A stretch of 64,000 nucleotides of DNA from Terrabacter sp. Ter38 (GTDB lineage Bacteria > Actinomycetota > Actinomycetes > Actinomycetales > Dermatophilaceae): positions 744,001-808,000 of the forward strand of contig NZ_JALJRZ010000001.1 in assembly GCF_024519435.1 (NCBI RefSeq), given 5' to 3'. Positions 48,276-56,395 of this stretch are shown in pieces. A program made the translations under genes and the position numbers. How positions within the stretch are numbered: the first letter of the stretch is position 1; each line of letters starts with the position of its first letter. The notes beneath the pieces were generated by a model. The model did no database searches, had not been told where the DNA came from, and saw only the letters and a list, made by a program, of their open reading frames with translations.

Positions 48276-48622
48276 CAGGACAGGCCCTCGATCGGCTGGG
48301 CGGTGACGCCGTCTGCGTCGACGAGCAGCATGAGCGGGTCGGGTGCCTCCCCTCCGCGCACGACGACGACGGTCTCGCCGCGGTGCCGGTCGACGAGCTC
48401 CTCGAGTCCGGACGACCCGTCGTGGAGGTCGCCGTGCCCGAGGTGCGAGGGGACGCCGAGGTCGTCGGCCAGCGACTCGACCGGGCCGGTGTCGGGGACG
48501 TCGTCAGCGGCATACACCGCCTGGACCTTCTCGAGGTGGATCGCGGACGCCAGCCAGGCGACGTCGGAGAGCGCCGGAGGGTTGACGACGATGACGCGCG
48601 CGGCGCACTGCAGGTCGCTCAT
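48275..48622 (-). CDS. Hypothetical protein coupled to the AlkD-like gene
   Basis: 115-aa acidic protein that I do not recognise. It shows an alternating alpha/beta pattern: RVIVVNPPALSDVAWLASAI, then VQAVYAADDVPDTGPVE, a central GHGDLHDGSSG loop and ETVVVVRGGEAPDPLML near the end. The pattern recalls truncated histidine-phosphatase or NUDIX-like folds, but catalytic residues are missing, so no function is claimed. ATG 48622 has TAGCGT seven bases upstream. Its stop overlaps the AlkD-like start (TGATG), so the pair is one unit. Confidence 0.65.
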   Translation of the reverse strand: MSDLQCAARVIVVNPPALSDVAWLASAIHLEKVQAVYAADDVPDTGPVESLADDLGVPSHLGHGDLHDGSSGLEELVDRHRGETVVVVRGGEAPDPLMLLVDADGVTAQPIEGLS

Positions 48623-48629
48623 ACCTGCG

Positions 48630-48635
48630 ACGCTA
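48630..48635 (-). promoter_or_regulatory. -10 box of a leaderless promoter
   Basis: TAGCGT on the minus strand, seven bases before ATG 48622; it separates this unit from ecm upstream. Confidence 0.55.
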
Positions 48636-48642
48636 CGCCTGC

Positions 48643-50724
48643 TCAGACGGGCGCGGACTCGAGGGGCACCAGGCCCCGCGCGGCGCGGATGACACCCACC
48701 ATCTCGCCCATGATGTCGTTGAGGCCGAAGTCCTTCGGCGTGAAGACCATGGCGACGCCGGCGGCCCGCAGTGCCGCGGCGTCGGACTCGGGGATGATGC
48801 CTCCGACGATGACCGGTACGTCGCCGGCACCCGCCTCGCGCAGGCCCCGGAGGACCTCGGGCACGAGCTCCATGTGCGAGCCGCTGAGGATCGAGAGGCC
48901 GACGAGGTGGACGTCCTCGGCCACGGCGGCCGCGACGATCTGCTCGGGCGTCAGCCGGATCCCCTGGTAGACGACCTCGAACCCGGCGTCGCGGGCCCGC
49001 ACCGCGACCTGCTCGGCGCCGTTGCTGTGGCCGTCGAGGCCGGGCTTGCCGACGAGGATGCGCAGCTTCTCGCCGAGCTCCTCGCCGGTGCGTGCCACGA
49101 GCCGGCGTACGTGGGACAGGGCGTCGCCGGGCTCGCTCGAGCCGACGCCCACCGAGCCGGAGACCCCGGTGGGTGCGCGGTATTCGCCGAACTGCTCGCG
49201 CAGTGCGGCGGCCCACTCTCCCGTCGTCACCTCGGCACGGGCGCACTCGAGCGAGGCTGCCATGAGGTTGACGTCGGTGGCCGCGTCGGCGCGCAGACGC
49301 TCGAGGGCCGCCGCGGCGCGCGCCCGGCGCTGGGGCTCGGCGTCGCGCGTCGCGCGCCACGCGCGTACGGCCTCGGAGGCGTGGCGCTCGACGTCGGCGT
49401 CGACGGTCTGGATCGCGGTGTCGAGGTCGGCGGTGAGGGGGTTGGGCTCGGTGGTCTCGAAGCGGTTGAGGCCGACGATGACGGCCTCCCCCGCCTCGAT
49501 GCGACGACGACGCTCGGCGTGGGAGGCGACGAGCGCGGACTTCATGTAGCCGGACTCGACGGCAGCGACGGCGCCGCCCATCTCCTCGACCCGGGCCATC
49601 TCCGCCTTCGCCCCGGCCACGAGCTCGGCGACCTTGGCCTCGACGACGACCGACCCGGTGAAGAGGTCGTCGTGCTCGAGCAGGTCGGACTCGTAGGCGA
49701 GCACCTGCTGCATGCGCAGGCTCCACTGCTGGTCCCACGGGCGCGGCAGGCCGAGCGCCTCGTTCCACGCCGGCAGCTGGATGGCGCGGGCCCTGGCGTC
49801 CTTGGAGAGCGTCACGGCGAGCATCTCGAGGACGATGCGCTGGACGTTGTTCTCGGGCTGGGCCTCGGTGAGGCCCAGGCTGTTGACCTGCACGCCGTAG
49901 CGGAAACGGCGGGCCTTCGGGTCGGTCACGCCGTAGCGCTCCCGGGTCAGCTCGTCCCACAGCTGCACGAAGGCGCGCATCTTGCACATCTCCTCGACGA
50001 ACCGCACGCCGGCGTTGACGAAGAAGGAGATCCGGGCGACGACGCTGGCGAACTCCTCGGGCGGCACCTGCCCCGAGTCGCGCACGGCGTCCAGCACGGC
50101 GACCGCCGTCGACATGGCGTACGCGATCTCCTGCACGGGGGTCGCCCCGGCCTCCTGCAGGTGGTAGCTGCAGATGTTGATGGGGTTCCACTTCGGGATC
50201 TCGCGCACGGTGTAGGTGACCATGTCCGTGATGAGCCGGAGCGACGGCGCGGGCGGGAAGACGTAGGTCCCGCGCGAGAGGTACTCCTTGATGATGTCGT
50301 TCTGGGTCGTGCCCGCGAGCTCGTGCACCCAGGCAGCCGGGTCCTCGCCGGCGGCCTCCGCCTGGCGCTCGGCGGCGACCTGGTAGAGCGCGAGCATCCA
50401 CATCGCCGTCGCGTTGATCGTCATCGAGGTGTTCATCTCGCGCAGCGGGATGGCGTCGAAGAGGGCTGCCATGTCGCCGATGTGGCTGATCGGGACCCCG
50501 ACCTTGCCGACCTCGCCGCGAGCGAGGACGTGGTCCGGGTCGTAGCCCGTCTGGGTCGGCAGGTCGAAGGCGACGGACAGACCCGTCTGGCCCTTGGAGA
50601 GGTTGCGGCGGTAGAGCTCGTTGCTCGCGGCGGCACTCGAGTGACCGGCGTACGTGCGCATGACCCACGGCCGGTCGGGCGTCACCCGGGCGGCCGGATG
50701 CGGCGTGCTCTCCGTCGAAGACAT
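48643..50724 (-). CDS. ecm: Ethylmalonyl-CoA mutase
   Basis: 693-aa adenosylcobalamin enzyme converting ethylmalonyl-CoA to methylsuccinyl-CoA (also known as MeaA). The barrel domain has the Ecm-type segment FDLPTQTGYDPDH, then RGEVGKVGVPISHIGDM and MNTSMTINATAMWMLALYQ; methylmalonyl-CoA mutases differ here (DLATHRGYDSD, SMTMNGAV). The B12 domain is fused at the C-terminus, with DGHSNG giving the cobalt ligand His566 and the SILSGSHMELVPEVL and GGIIPESD loops. ATG 50724 has TACCGT six bases upstream. It pairs functionally with ccr, mce, meaB and the adenosyltransferase. Confidence 0.94.
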   Translation of the reverse strand: MSSTESTPHPAARVTPDRPWVMRTYAGHSSAAASNELYRRNLSKGQTGLSVAFDLPTQTGYDPDHVLARGEVGKVGVPISHIGDMAALFDAIPLREMNTSMTINATAMWMLALYQVAAERQAEAAGEDPAAWVHELAGTTQNDIIKEYLSRGTYVFPPAPSLRLITDMVTYTVREIPKWNPINICSYHLQEAGATPVQEIAYAMSTAVAVLDAVRDSGQVPPEEFASVVARISFFVNAGVRFVEEMCKMRAFVQLWDELTRERYGVTDPKARRFRYGVQVNSLGLTEAQPENNVQRIVLEMLAVTLSKDARARAIQLPAWNEALGLPRPWDQQWSLRMQQVLAYESDLLEHDDLFTGSVVVEAKVAELVAGAKAEMARVEEMGGAVAAVESGYMKSALVASHAERRRRIEAGEAVIVGLNRFETTEPNPLTADLDTAIQTVDADVERHASEAVRAWRATRDAEPQRRARAAAALERLRADAATDVNLMAASLECARAEVTTGEWAAALREQFGEYRAPTGVSGSVGVGSSEPGDALSHVRRLVARTGEELGEKLRILVGKPGLDGHSNGAEQVAVRARDAGFEVVYQGIRLTPEQIVAAAVAEDVHLVGLSILSGSHMELVPEVLRGLREAGAGDVPVIVGGIIPESDAAALRAAGVAMVFTPKDFGLNDIMGEMVGVIRAARGLVPLESAPV

Positions 50725-50730
50725 GGCTCG

Positions 50731-50736
50731 ACGGTA
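50731..50736 (-). promoter_or_regulatory. -10 box of a leaderless promoter, ecm
   Basis: TACCGT on the minus strand, six bases before ATG 50724. Confidence 0.6.
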
Positions 50737-50764
50737 GCGGCGGGGTGCAGCCGCGGGGAGGCGC

Positions 50765-51133
50765 TCAGGCGGTGAGAGGCGCCACAGTCAGACTCGCCGG
50801 AGCCGGGTGGCGCGGGGCGAGGATGCGCTCGAGGCGGCAGCCGCGCAGCAGACGCGTCGTGCGGTCGCTCGCGTCGACGAGCACCAGCCGACGCTCGGCG
50901 CGGGTGGCCCGCCGGTGGAGGTGGACGATGACACCGAGGCCCGTCGCGTCGCCGATCTCGGCGCCGCCGAGGTGCAGGCGCAGCTCCCCCGGACCCTGGA
51001 TGATGACCGCGTGGATCGCGTCGCGGATGTCGGGCACCGTGTGGACGTCGAGACGCCCCTCGATGATGACATCGTGGCCGTCGGGTGCGTCGAGCACTCT
51101 GACCGGACCCCTGCGGTGGGTGTTCAGCGTCAT
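50765..51133 (-). CDS. STAS-domain protein (anti-sigma factor antagonist-like)
   Basis: 122-aa single STAS domain. The strand-helix order and the block IIEGRLDVHTVPDIRDAI, then LRLHLGGAEIGDATGLGVIV, fit anti-anti-sigma factors; the usual phosphorylatable Ser/Thr would lie in the GDATGLG segment (the Thr). It closes with RRLVLVDASDRTTRLLRGCRLERIL. ATG 51133 has GAGAGGGG upstream. No kinase or sigma gene is adjacent. The upstream gap is unusually AT-rich, with two TTGAC boxes on the minus strand at 51202-51218, the likely control region. Partner unknown. Confidence 0.82.
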   Translation of the reverse strand: MTLNTHRRGPVRVLDAPDGHDVIIEGRLDVHTVPDIRDAIHAVIIQGPGELRLHLGGAEIGDATGLGVIVHLHRRATRAERRLVLVDASDRTTRLLRGCRLERILAPRHPAPASLTVAPLTA

Positions 51134-51179
51134 GTAGACCCCTCTCAACGCTGTGCCGTCACCATGATGACGCCTCAGC

Positions 51180-51247
51180 CAGCCAAAACGTTGCCCCTAG
51201 GAGTCAAGAAGTGGTCAAGAAAATACGAACATCAAGCGAACAACCCC
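51180..51247 (-). promoter_or_regulatory. AT-rich control region upstream of the STAS gene
   Basis: Marked local drop in GC. On the minus strand: TTGACC (51213-51218), TTGACT (51202-51207) and TAGGGG (51194-51199). Spacing does not fit a standard sigma-70 promoter exactly, so an alternative sigma factor is possible. Confidence 0.4.
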
Positions 51248-51340
51248 GGCGGCCTCGGTGCCTCCATTGAGCGCTCCTGACACAGCGACGATCCGCCCCC
51301 CGCAACCGCGGAATCGGCGTGGCGTGTGTCCGAGGTTCGG

Positions 51341-52627
51341 CTACTCGAACGGGGGCTCGTCGTCAGGCTCGCGCGTCACGTCGGCACCGAGGGCGCGCAG
51401 CGCCTGCTCGAACCGCGGGTAGCCGCGGTCGATGTGGTGGACACCGCTGACGAGGGTGTCCCCTTCGGCCACGAGGCCGGCGATGACCAGGGCGGCGCCG
51501 GAGCGGATGTCGCTGCTCTCGACGGGGGCGCCGGACAGCAACGGAACACCGTGCGTCATCACGTGGTGCCCGTCGATCTGCGCGTCGGCGCCGAGACGTG
51601 CGAGCTCCTGGACCGTGCGGAAGCGGGCCTCGAAGAGGTTCTCCGTGACCATGGCGGAGCCGTCTGCGACGGCGTTGTACGAGAGCGCGAAGGGCTGCAG
51701 GTCGGTCGGGAAGCCCGGGTAGGGCAGCGTCGCGACGTCGAAGGCACGCGGGCGCCGGTCGACGGCCGACACCCTGAACCCGCGAGGCGTGACCTCCACG
51801 TGGCACCCGGCCTCCTCGAGGGCGCCCAGCGGCGCCCGGAGATGCTCGGCGACCCCACCGACGACCTCGATGTCTCCCCGCGTGGTGGCGGCAGCGAAGG
51901 CCCACGTGCCGGCCGCGATCCGGTCGGAGACGACGGCGTGCTCGGTCGGGACGAGGGCCTCGACGCCATGGACGGTGATGCGTGACGTGCCGGCGCCCTC
52001 GAGCTCGGCGCCCATCGACACGAGCATCTCGGCGATGTCGATGATCTCCGGCTCCTTGGCGACGTTGTCGATGGTTGTCGTGCCGCGGGCCAGGACGGCC
52101 GCCGTGAGGATGTTCTCGGTGGCCCCGACGCTCGGGAAGTCGAGGCGGATGTCGGCGCCGCACAGGCCGCCCGGAGCCGTGGCCACGAGGTAGCCGTGCG
52201 TCACGTGCACCTTGGCGCCGAGGGCCTCGAGGCCGGCCGCGTGCAGGTCGAGGCCACGCGAGCCGATCGCGTCGCCACCCGGGACGGCGACGTCGGCCTC
52301 GCCGACGCGGGCCACGAGGGGGCCCAGCACCGAGATGGAGGCGCGCAGCGCCCGGACGAGCTCGTAGTCGGCCCGGTGGCCGATGCGCTCGGGCACGTCG
52401 AGGACGACGACGCCCGCGGCCGGGTCGTAGTCGACGCCCACCCCGAGCCGGCGCAGCAGCTCGGCCATGATCGTCACGTCGGCGATCGCCGGCACGTTCG
52501 TCAGAGTCGTGCGGCCCACGGCCAACAGGGCCACGGCCATCAGCTTCAGGGCGCTGTTCTTGGCGCCGACGACGGCGACCTCGCCCACGAGGTGGGCGCC
52601 ACCGACGACACGGAATCGCTCTCTCAC
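51341..52627 (-). CDS. murA: UDP-N-acetylglucosamine 1-carboxyvinyltransferase (MurA), Asp variant
   Basis: 428-aa enzyme of the first committed peptidoglycan step, transferring enolpyruvate to UDP-GlcNAc. The [10 protein letters not shown] loop (residues 21-30), the SVGATEN block and the C-terminal [17 protein letters not shown] are typical. The active-site loop reads [14 protein letters not shown], with Asp119 in place of the Cys of E. coli MurA; this variant is known to confer fosfomycin resistance in mycobacteria. The frame is open to 53371, but GTG 52627 has TAGGGT seven bases upstream. Divergent from the adenosyltransferase. Confidence 0.95.
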   Translation of the reverse strand: MRERFRVVGGAHLVGEVAVVGAKNSALKLMAVALLAVGRTTLTNVPAIADVTIMAELLRRLGVGVDYDPAAGVVVLDVPERIGHRADYELVRALRASISVLGPLVARVGEADVAVPGGDAIGSRGLDLHAAGLEALGAKVHVTHGYLVATAPGGLCGADIRLDFPSVGATENILTAAVLARGTTTIDNVAKEPEIIDIAEMLVSMGAELEGAGTSRITVHGVEALVPTEHAVVSDRIAAGTWAFAAATTRGDIEVVGGVAEHLRAPLGALEEAGCHVEVTPRGFRVSAVDRRPRAFDVATLPYPGFPTDLQPFALSYNAVADGSAMVTENLFEARFRTVQELARLGADAQIDGHHVMTHGVPLLSGAPVESSDIRSGAALVIAGLVAEGDTLVSGVHHIDRGYPRFEQALRALGADVTREPDDEPPFE

Positions 52628-52634
52628 CCACCGA

Positions 52635-52640
52635 ACCCTA
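52635..52640 (-). promoter_or_regulatory. -10 box of a leaderless promoter, murA
   Basis: TAGGGT on the minus strand, seven bases before GTG 52627. Confidence 0.6.
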
Positions 52641-52693
52641 TCGGGGCACCGACCCACCGACGGCGCCTCCACGACGGGTGAGAGAGTGGCCCC

Positions 52694-53338
52694 ATGGTCA
52701 ACCTGACGCGGATCTACACACGCACCGGCGACGACGGCACGACGAGCCTCGGCGACTTCTCGCGCGTCAGCAAGAACGACGCCCGGCTGCACGCCTACGC
52801 CGACTCCAACGAGGCCAACGCCGCCATCGGCATCGCCGTCGCGTGCGGCGACCTGCCCGACGAGGTCAGGGCCACCCTCCAGCGCGTGCAGAACGAGCTC
52901 TTCGACGTCGGCGCCGACCTGTCGACGCCACTGCGGCACTCGTACGACTACCCGCCCCTGCGCGTCGAGCAGCCCTGGATCGACGACCTCGAGGCGGACT
53001 GCGACCACTACCTCGAGCAGGTCGAGAAGCTCCGGTCCTTCATCCTCCCCGGAGGCACGGCCGGGTCGGCGCACCTGCACCTCGCGACGACCATCGTGCG
53101 TCGCGCCGAGCGTTCCGCGTGGGCGGCCGCCGAGCAGCACGGCACCGAGCCGGCCCCCGAGGACACGGACGCGCGGGGCGTCGGCGGCGTCAACGTCCTC
53201 ACGGCGAAGTACCTCAACCGCCTCTCGGACCTGCTCTTCATCCTCGCCCGGATCGCCAACAAGCCGATCGGCGGCGACGTGCTGTGGCAGCCCGGTGGCG
53301 GCCGCGTCGAGAAGCCCGAGCGCACGAAGAAGCACTGA
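52694..53338 (+). CDS. Cob(I)alamin adenosyltransferase (PduO/MMAB type)
   Basis: 214-aa trimeric enzyme making adenosylcobalamin, the cofactor of Ecm and related mutases. The ATP-binding N-terminus [22 protein letters not shown], the [10 protein letters not shown] helix, the [12 protein letters not shown] segment and the C-terminal [12 protein letters not shown] are diagnostic of the PduO type. About 25 residues near 150-165 form an acidic insert between helices. ATG 52694 follows GAGAGT by six bases, a weak leaderless pattern. Its presence supports active B12 chemistry in this organism. Confidence 0.94.
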   Translation: MVNLTRIYTRTGDDGTTSLGDFSRVSKNDARLHAYADSNEANAAIGIAVACGDLPDEVRATLQRVQNELFDVGADLSTPLRHSYDYPPLRVEQPWIDDLEADCDHYLEQVEKLRSFILPGGTAGSAHLHLATTIVRRAERSAWAAAEQHGTEPAPEDTDARGVGGVNVLTAKYLNRLSDLLFILARIANKPIGGDVLWQPGGGRVEKPERTKKH

Positions 53339-53365
53339 CCCGCCCGCCGTGCGGTCGACGCGCCG

Positions 53366-53444
53366 CGGCACGGATGTGCGCCACGGCGCGGTTGCGCACG
53401 TTCAGGCGGCCGCATTCGGCACGGAAGTGCGCCAAGGCGCAGTT
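53366..53444. repeat. Two 28-bp near-copies with a TGCGCC/GGCGCA palindrome
   Basis: Units 53366-53393 and 53417-53444 differ at about four bases. Each contains TGCGCCA(C/A)GGCGC, the palindrome also found at 6643-6709. They lie between the convergent adenosyltransferase and DUF2550 genes and may act as weak terminators or REP-like elements. Confidence 0.75.
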
Positions 53445-53462
53445 TCGGGCCGAACGGCGGCG

Positions 53463-53900
53463 TCAGGCGACGTTGACGTTGTAGCCGGGGGGTGCGGCTT
53501 CCTGCCACGAGCGCAACGCGGTGTAGGCGGGCCCCTGGAGGGCCAGCTCGAAGTCGCTGCCGCCGTCGCTGCAGGGGACCCGGCTCGCGTCGGGCAACAG
53601 CGGGATCGAGTCGCTCGCGCTCAGCGGCTCAGGGGCGTCGAGCAGCAGGCGCTGACGCAGCCAGCGGTGCTTGGGGCGCACGGAGACGCCCCCGAGGGCA
53701 TACCACTCGAGGGCGTTGTCGCCGAACCTGATGAGACCCAGGCGCCAGCGGTCGGACTCCGTGCGGCGCATGCCGCAGAGGGTCAGGGGCAGACCCTTGG
53801 CGATGTAGCGCCGGCGCAGGTAGGTCGTCGCGAGGACGACCACCGCGACCACCAGGAGCATGCCGATCACGATCTCGGTCGAGGCGAGAACGGACGGCAC
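53463..53900 (-). CDS. DUF2550-family membrane protein
   Basis: 145-aa protein. One N-terminal helix (STEIVIGMLLVVAVVVLATTYL, residues 7-28) is followed by a soluble domain with the family-typical RWRLGLIRFGDNALEWYALGGVSVRPKHRW. DUF2550 genes commonly follow atpC in actinobacteria, as here: atpC ends eight bases upstream. GTG 53900 has TGAGG upstream. Function unknown. Confidence 0.86.
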   Translation of the reverse strand: MPSVLASTEIVIGMLLVVAVVVLATTYLRRRYIAKGLPLTLCGMRRTESDRWRLGLIRFGDNALEWYALGGVSVRPKHRWLRQRLLLDAPEPLSASDSIPLLPDASRVPCSDGGSDFELALQGPAYTALRSWQEAAPPGYNVNVA

Positions 53901-53908
53901 GCGGGGCC

Positions 53909-54184
53909 TCAGCTCGTCTGCAGGGATGAGGCGTCGACGTGCTCGGCGACGATGGTCACGACGTCGGAGTCGACCGAGAGGAACCCACCGTCGACCGTCA
54001 CCGTGCGACGCTCGCCCTCGAGGGACTCGATGGAGACCTCGCCCTCGACGAGGACACCGAGCAACGGGGTGTGGCCGGGCAGGATACCCAGCTCGCCCGA
54101 GATGGACCGGGCGCGTACGAACTTGGCCTCGCCCTCCCAGACCTTCCGGTCGGCGGCAACCATCTCAACCTTGAGCGAACTCAC
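53909..54184 (-). CDS. atpC: F1 ATP synthase epsilon subunit, short form
   Basis: 91-aa subunit of the rotor stalk. The beta-sandwich domain is complete (SLKVEMVAADRKVWEGEA, the GELGILPGHTPLLG loop and VDGGFLSVDSDVVTIVAE), but the protein ends there. The two C-terminal helices that inhibit ATP hydrolysis in longer epsilon subunits (about 120-140 aa) are absent. GTG 54184 has CGGAGGAAA upstream. Unlike the usual operon, it does not follow atpD: about 4 kb with three other genes intervene, and it has its own -10 box (TAAACT, 54216-54221). It is followed by DUF2550. Confidence 0.94.
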   Translation of the reverse strand: MSSLKVEMVAADRKVWEGEAKFVRARSISGELGILPGHTPLLGVLVEGEVSIESLEGERRTVTVDGGFLSVDSDVVTIVAEHVDASSLQTS

Positions 54185-54215
54185 GTTTCCTCCGGATCGT
54201 GGGGGTGTGCTCTGC

Positions 54216-54221
54216 AGTTTA
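54216..54221 (-). promoter_or_regulatory. -10 box of an atpC promoter
   Basis: TAAACT on the minus strand, 31 bases upstream of the atpC GTG. No convincing -35 is seen. It would let atpC be transcribed apart from the rest of the ATP synthase genes. Confidence 0.5.
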
Positions 54222-54301
54222 GTGCCTCTGCGAGGATGCTCCGTACGCGAGGTGGCGCAGGCCGCCCGCACCGATTCCCATCCTCCACAGGAGTCCCATC
54301 C

Positions 54302-54739
54302 ATGAGCACTGCCGTGTCCGACGCCCTTCTCGAACCGACCCGCCGCCCGGTGGCCGTCGAGACCCTGACCGACGTCATCGACGCCGAGGTGGCCGACAAG
54401 TCCGGGCTGGGCGGAGCCGCCGTCAAGGCCGGCTACGCCGCCGCCAGGAAGCTCGGTGGCAACTTCGTCACGAGCGCCACCGACCGTCTGCTGCCCCAGT
54501 TCGCGAACGCCCTCGACTCCTTCTGGGCGACCAAGGGTGACACGTCGTTCGGTGCGCACCTCGCGGCCCAGCCCGACGCTGCGGCCGACGCCCTCCTCGC
54601 GGTGACCGACGCGAAAGCCGCCAGGACCTCGCACGGCTCGGCCGCCAAGGTCTACGGCTCGCTGCGCGGCAAGGCCAAGGGCCACGTCGTCGCCGCACTC
54701 CCCCGCCTCGGCGCCGCCGTGGAGCGCCTCGTCCCCTGA
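54302..54739 (+). CDS. DUF6918-like conserved actinobacterial protein
   Basis: 145-aa soluble, mostly helical protein. The block ADKSGLGGAAVKAGYAAARK, then ATDRLLPQFANALDSFW, SFGAHLA and a closing VVAALPRLGAAVERLVP match a conserved actinobacterial family (DUF6918, from memory). Its role is unknown. AGGAG lies ten bases before ATG 54302. It is the only plus-strand gene between atpC and atpD and is divergent from atpC. Confidence 0.72.
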   Translation: MSTAVSDALLEPTRRPVAVETLTDVIDAEVADKSGLGGAAVKAGYAAARKLGGNFVTSATDRLLPQFANALDSFWATKGDTSFGAHLAAQPDAAADALLAVTDAKAARTSHGSAAKVYGSLRGKAKGHVVAALPRLGAAVERLVP

Positions 54740-54787
54740 CGCGTCCCCGGCGCGCGCCCGCGGGCACGACGCCGACCACGTATGCCG

Positions 54788-54818
54788 CCGGGCCGGCTCC
54801 CTCGGGGAGCCGGCCCGG
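54788..54818. terminator. Bidirectional terminator, perfect 14-bp stem
   Basis: CCGGGCCGGCTCCC pairs with GGGAGCCGGCCCGG around the loop TCG. It lies between the convergent DUF6918-like and NDH-2 genes, right after a GTATGCC motif. Confidence 0.85.
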
Positions 54819-54846
54819 TCGTGGGTCCCCGTCGCAGCCGGGCCGG

Positions 54847-56226
54847 TCAGGACTCGTCGTGCGCGCGGTCCGTCGCGATGCGCGGCAGCTCGGGACTGAA
54901 CTCCGAGCCGAGGTCGGCGATCGCCTGCCGGGCGAACACCTGCTGCTCGGTGACGACGCGCTCGGACCGACCGCGTCCGATGAAGGTGACGGCCCAGTGC
55001 AGCAGCGTCGTGATCCGGTGCTTGAAGCCGATGATGTAGACGAGGTGCACCGCCAGCCACAGGATCCAGGCGAAGAACCCGCTGAACTGCGCCTTGCCGA
55101 CCGACGCGACGGCCGAGAAGCGCGAGATCGTGGCCATCGACCCCTTGTCGAAGTACTCGAACGGTCCCTTGGGCTCCTTGCCGTCGAGGCGTCGCTCGAT
55201 CTGCTCGGCGGCGTAGCGACCGCCCTGGATGGCGACCTGGGCGACGCCCGGCAGCCCGTCGAGCGCCATCATGTCGCCGACGACGAAGACCTCGGGGTGG
55301 CCCGGCAGCGTGAGGTCGTCGCGGACCTCGACGCGGCCGGCCCGGTCCAGGCGGGCGCCGGACTGCTCGGCGAGCTGGCGACCGAGCGGCGAAGCGCTGA
55401 CGCCCGCGGCCCACACCTTGCACACCGACTCGATGCGCTCGCGGCTGCCGTCGCCGTGCTCCACCTCGATCCCGGTCGCGTCGACGTCGACGACCTTGGC
55501 GCCGAGGCGCACCTCGACGCCCATCTCGGTCAGGCGCTCGACAGCACGGTCGCCGAGCTTCTCGCCGAAGGAGCCGAGCACCGCGGGAGCCGCGTCGAGC
55601 AGGACGACCCGGGCCTTCGTCGGGTCGATCCGCCGGAAGTCGCGCTTGAGGGTGCGTCGCGCGAGCTCGGAGATCTGGCCCGCCATCTCGACACCGGTGG
55701 GACCCGCACCGACGACGACGAACGTCATGAGGCGGTCGACCTCGGCCTGCGTCGTGGCGAGCTCGGCGAGCTCGAACGAGCCGAAGATGCGACCGCGCAG
55801 CTCGAGGGCGTCGTCGATCGACTTCATGCCGGGGGCGTGCCGGGCGAACTGGTCGTTGCCGAACCACGACTGCCCGGCGCCGGCGGCGACGATGAGCGAG
55901 TCGTAGGGGGTGACCGTCTCCCTGCCGACCGCGGTGTGGGTCACGGTGCGCGCCTCGAGGTCGATCGTCTCGACGTCACCGAGCAGCACCTTCGCGTTGT
56001 CCTGGCGGTGCAGCACCTCGCGGGTCGACGGGGCGATCTCGCCCTCGGAGAGGATGCCGGTGGCCACCTGGTAGAGCAACGGCTGGAAGAGGTGGTGCGT
56101 CGTGCGGGCGATGAGGGTCACGTCGACGTCGGCGCGCTTCAGCTTCTGCGTGCTGAACAGACCGCCGAAACCCGATCCGATGACCACGACCCGGTGGCGC
56201 GGGGCCTGCTGGGTGGGCGTGCTCAC
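54847..56226 (-). CDS. ndh: Type II NADH dehydrogenase (NDH-2)
   Basis: 459-aa single-subunit NADH:quinone oxidoreductase on the inner face of the membrane; it does not pump protons. The FAD motif IGSGFGG spans residues 16-22, the NAD motif VVVGAGPTGVEMAGQ is near residue 168, and the C-terminal FVVGDMM, with AIQGGRYAA, contacts FAD and quinone. A hydrophobic stretch (FSGFFAWILWLAVHLVYII) near the C-terminus is the usual membrane anchor. GTG 56226 has AAGGAG upstream. It is placed inside the split ATP synthase locus, so respiration and ATP synthesis genes lie together. Confidence 0.95.
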   Translation of the reverse strand: MSTPTQQAPRHRVVVIGSGFGGLFSTQKLKRADVDVTLIARTTHHLFQPLLYQVATGILSEGEIAPSTREVLHRQDNAKVLLGDVETIDLEARTVTHTAVGRETVTPYDSLIVAAGAGQSWFGNDQFARHAPGMKSIDDALELRGRIFGSFELAELATTQAEVDRLMTFVVVGAGPTGVEMAGQISELARRTLKRDFRRIDPTKARVVLLDAAPAVLGSFGEKLGDRAVERLTEMGVEVRLGAKVVDVDATGIEVEHGDGSRERIESVCKVWAAGVSASPLGRQLAEQSGARLDRAGRVEVRDDLTLPGHPEVFVVGDMMALDGLPGVAQVAIQGGRYAAEQIERRLDGKEPKGPFEYFDKGSMATISRFSAVASVGKAQFSGFFAWILWLAVHLVYIIGFKHRITTLLHWAVTFIGRGRSERVVTEQQVFARQAIADLGSEFSPELPRIATDRAHDES

Positions 56227-56395
56227 GATTCTCCTTGTCCTTGAGCTGTGTCCTGGTGCGAGGTGGTGGGCTCGTCGGCGCTGACGGGTGCATCTGTGTC
56301 AACACCATGAGTCGTACCCGCATGCCCCGTGGGCGACGCCGAGGGCCTCCACGGGCTGCGGTTCTCGTCACACCCGGCGCGGTTGGTCGCTCGTC

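Noticed and set aside
48643-50724. Calling this gene methylmalonyl-CoA mutase
   Set aside because: The substrate-loop residues (FDLPTQTGYDPDH, MNTSMTINATA) are of the ethylmalonyl-CoA mutase type, and the B12 domain is fused in a single chain of about 690 aa.
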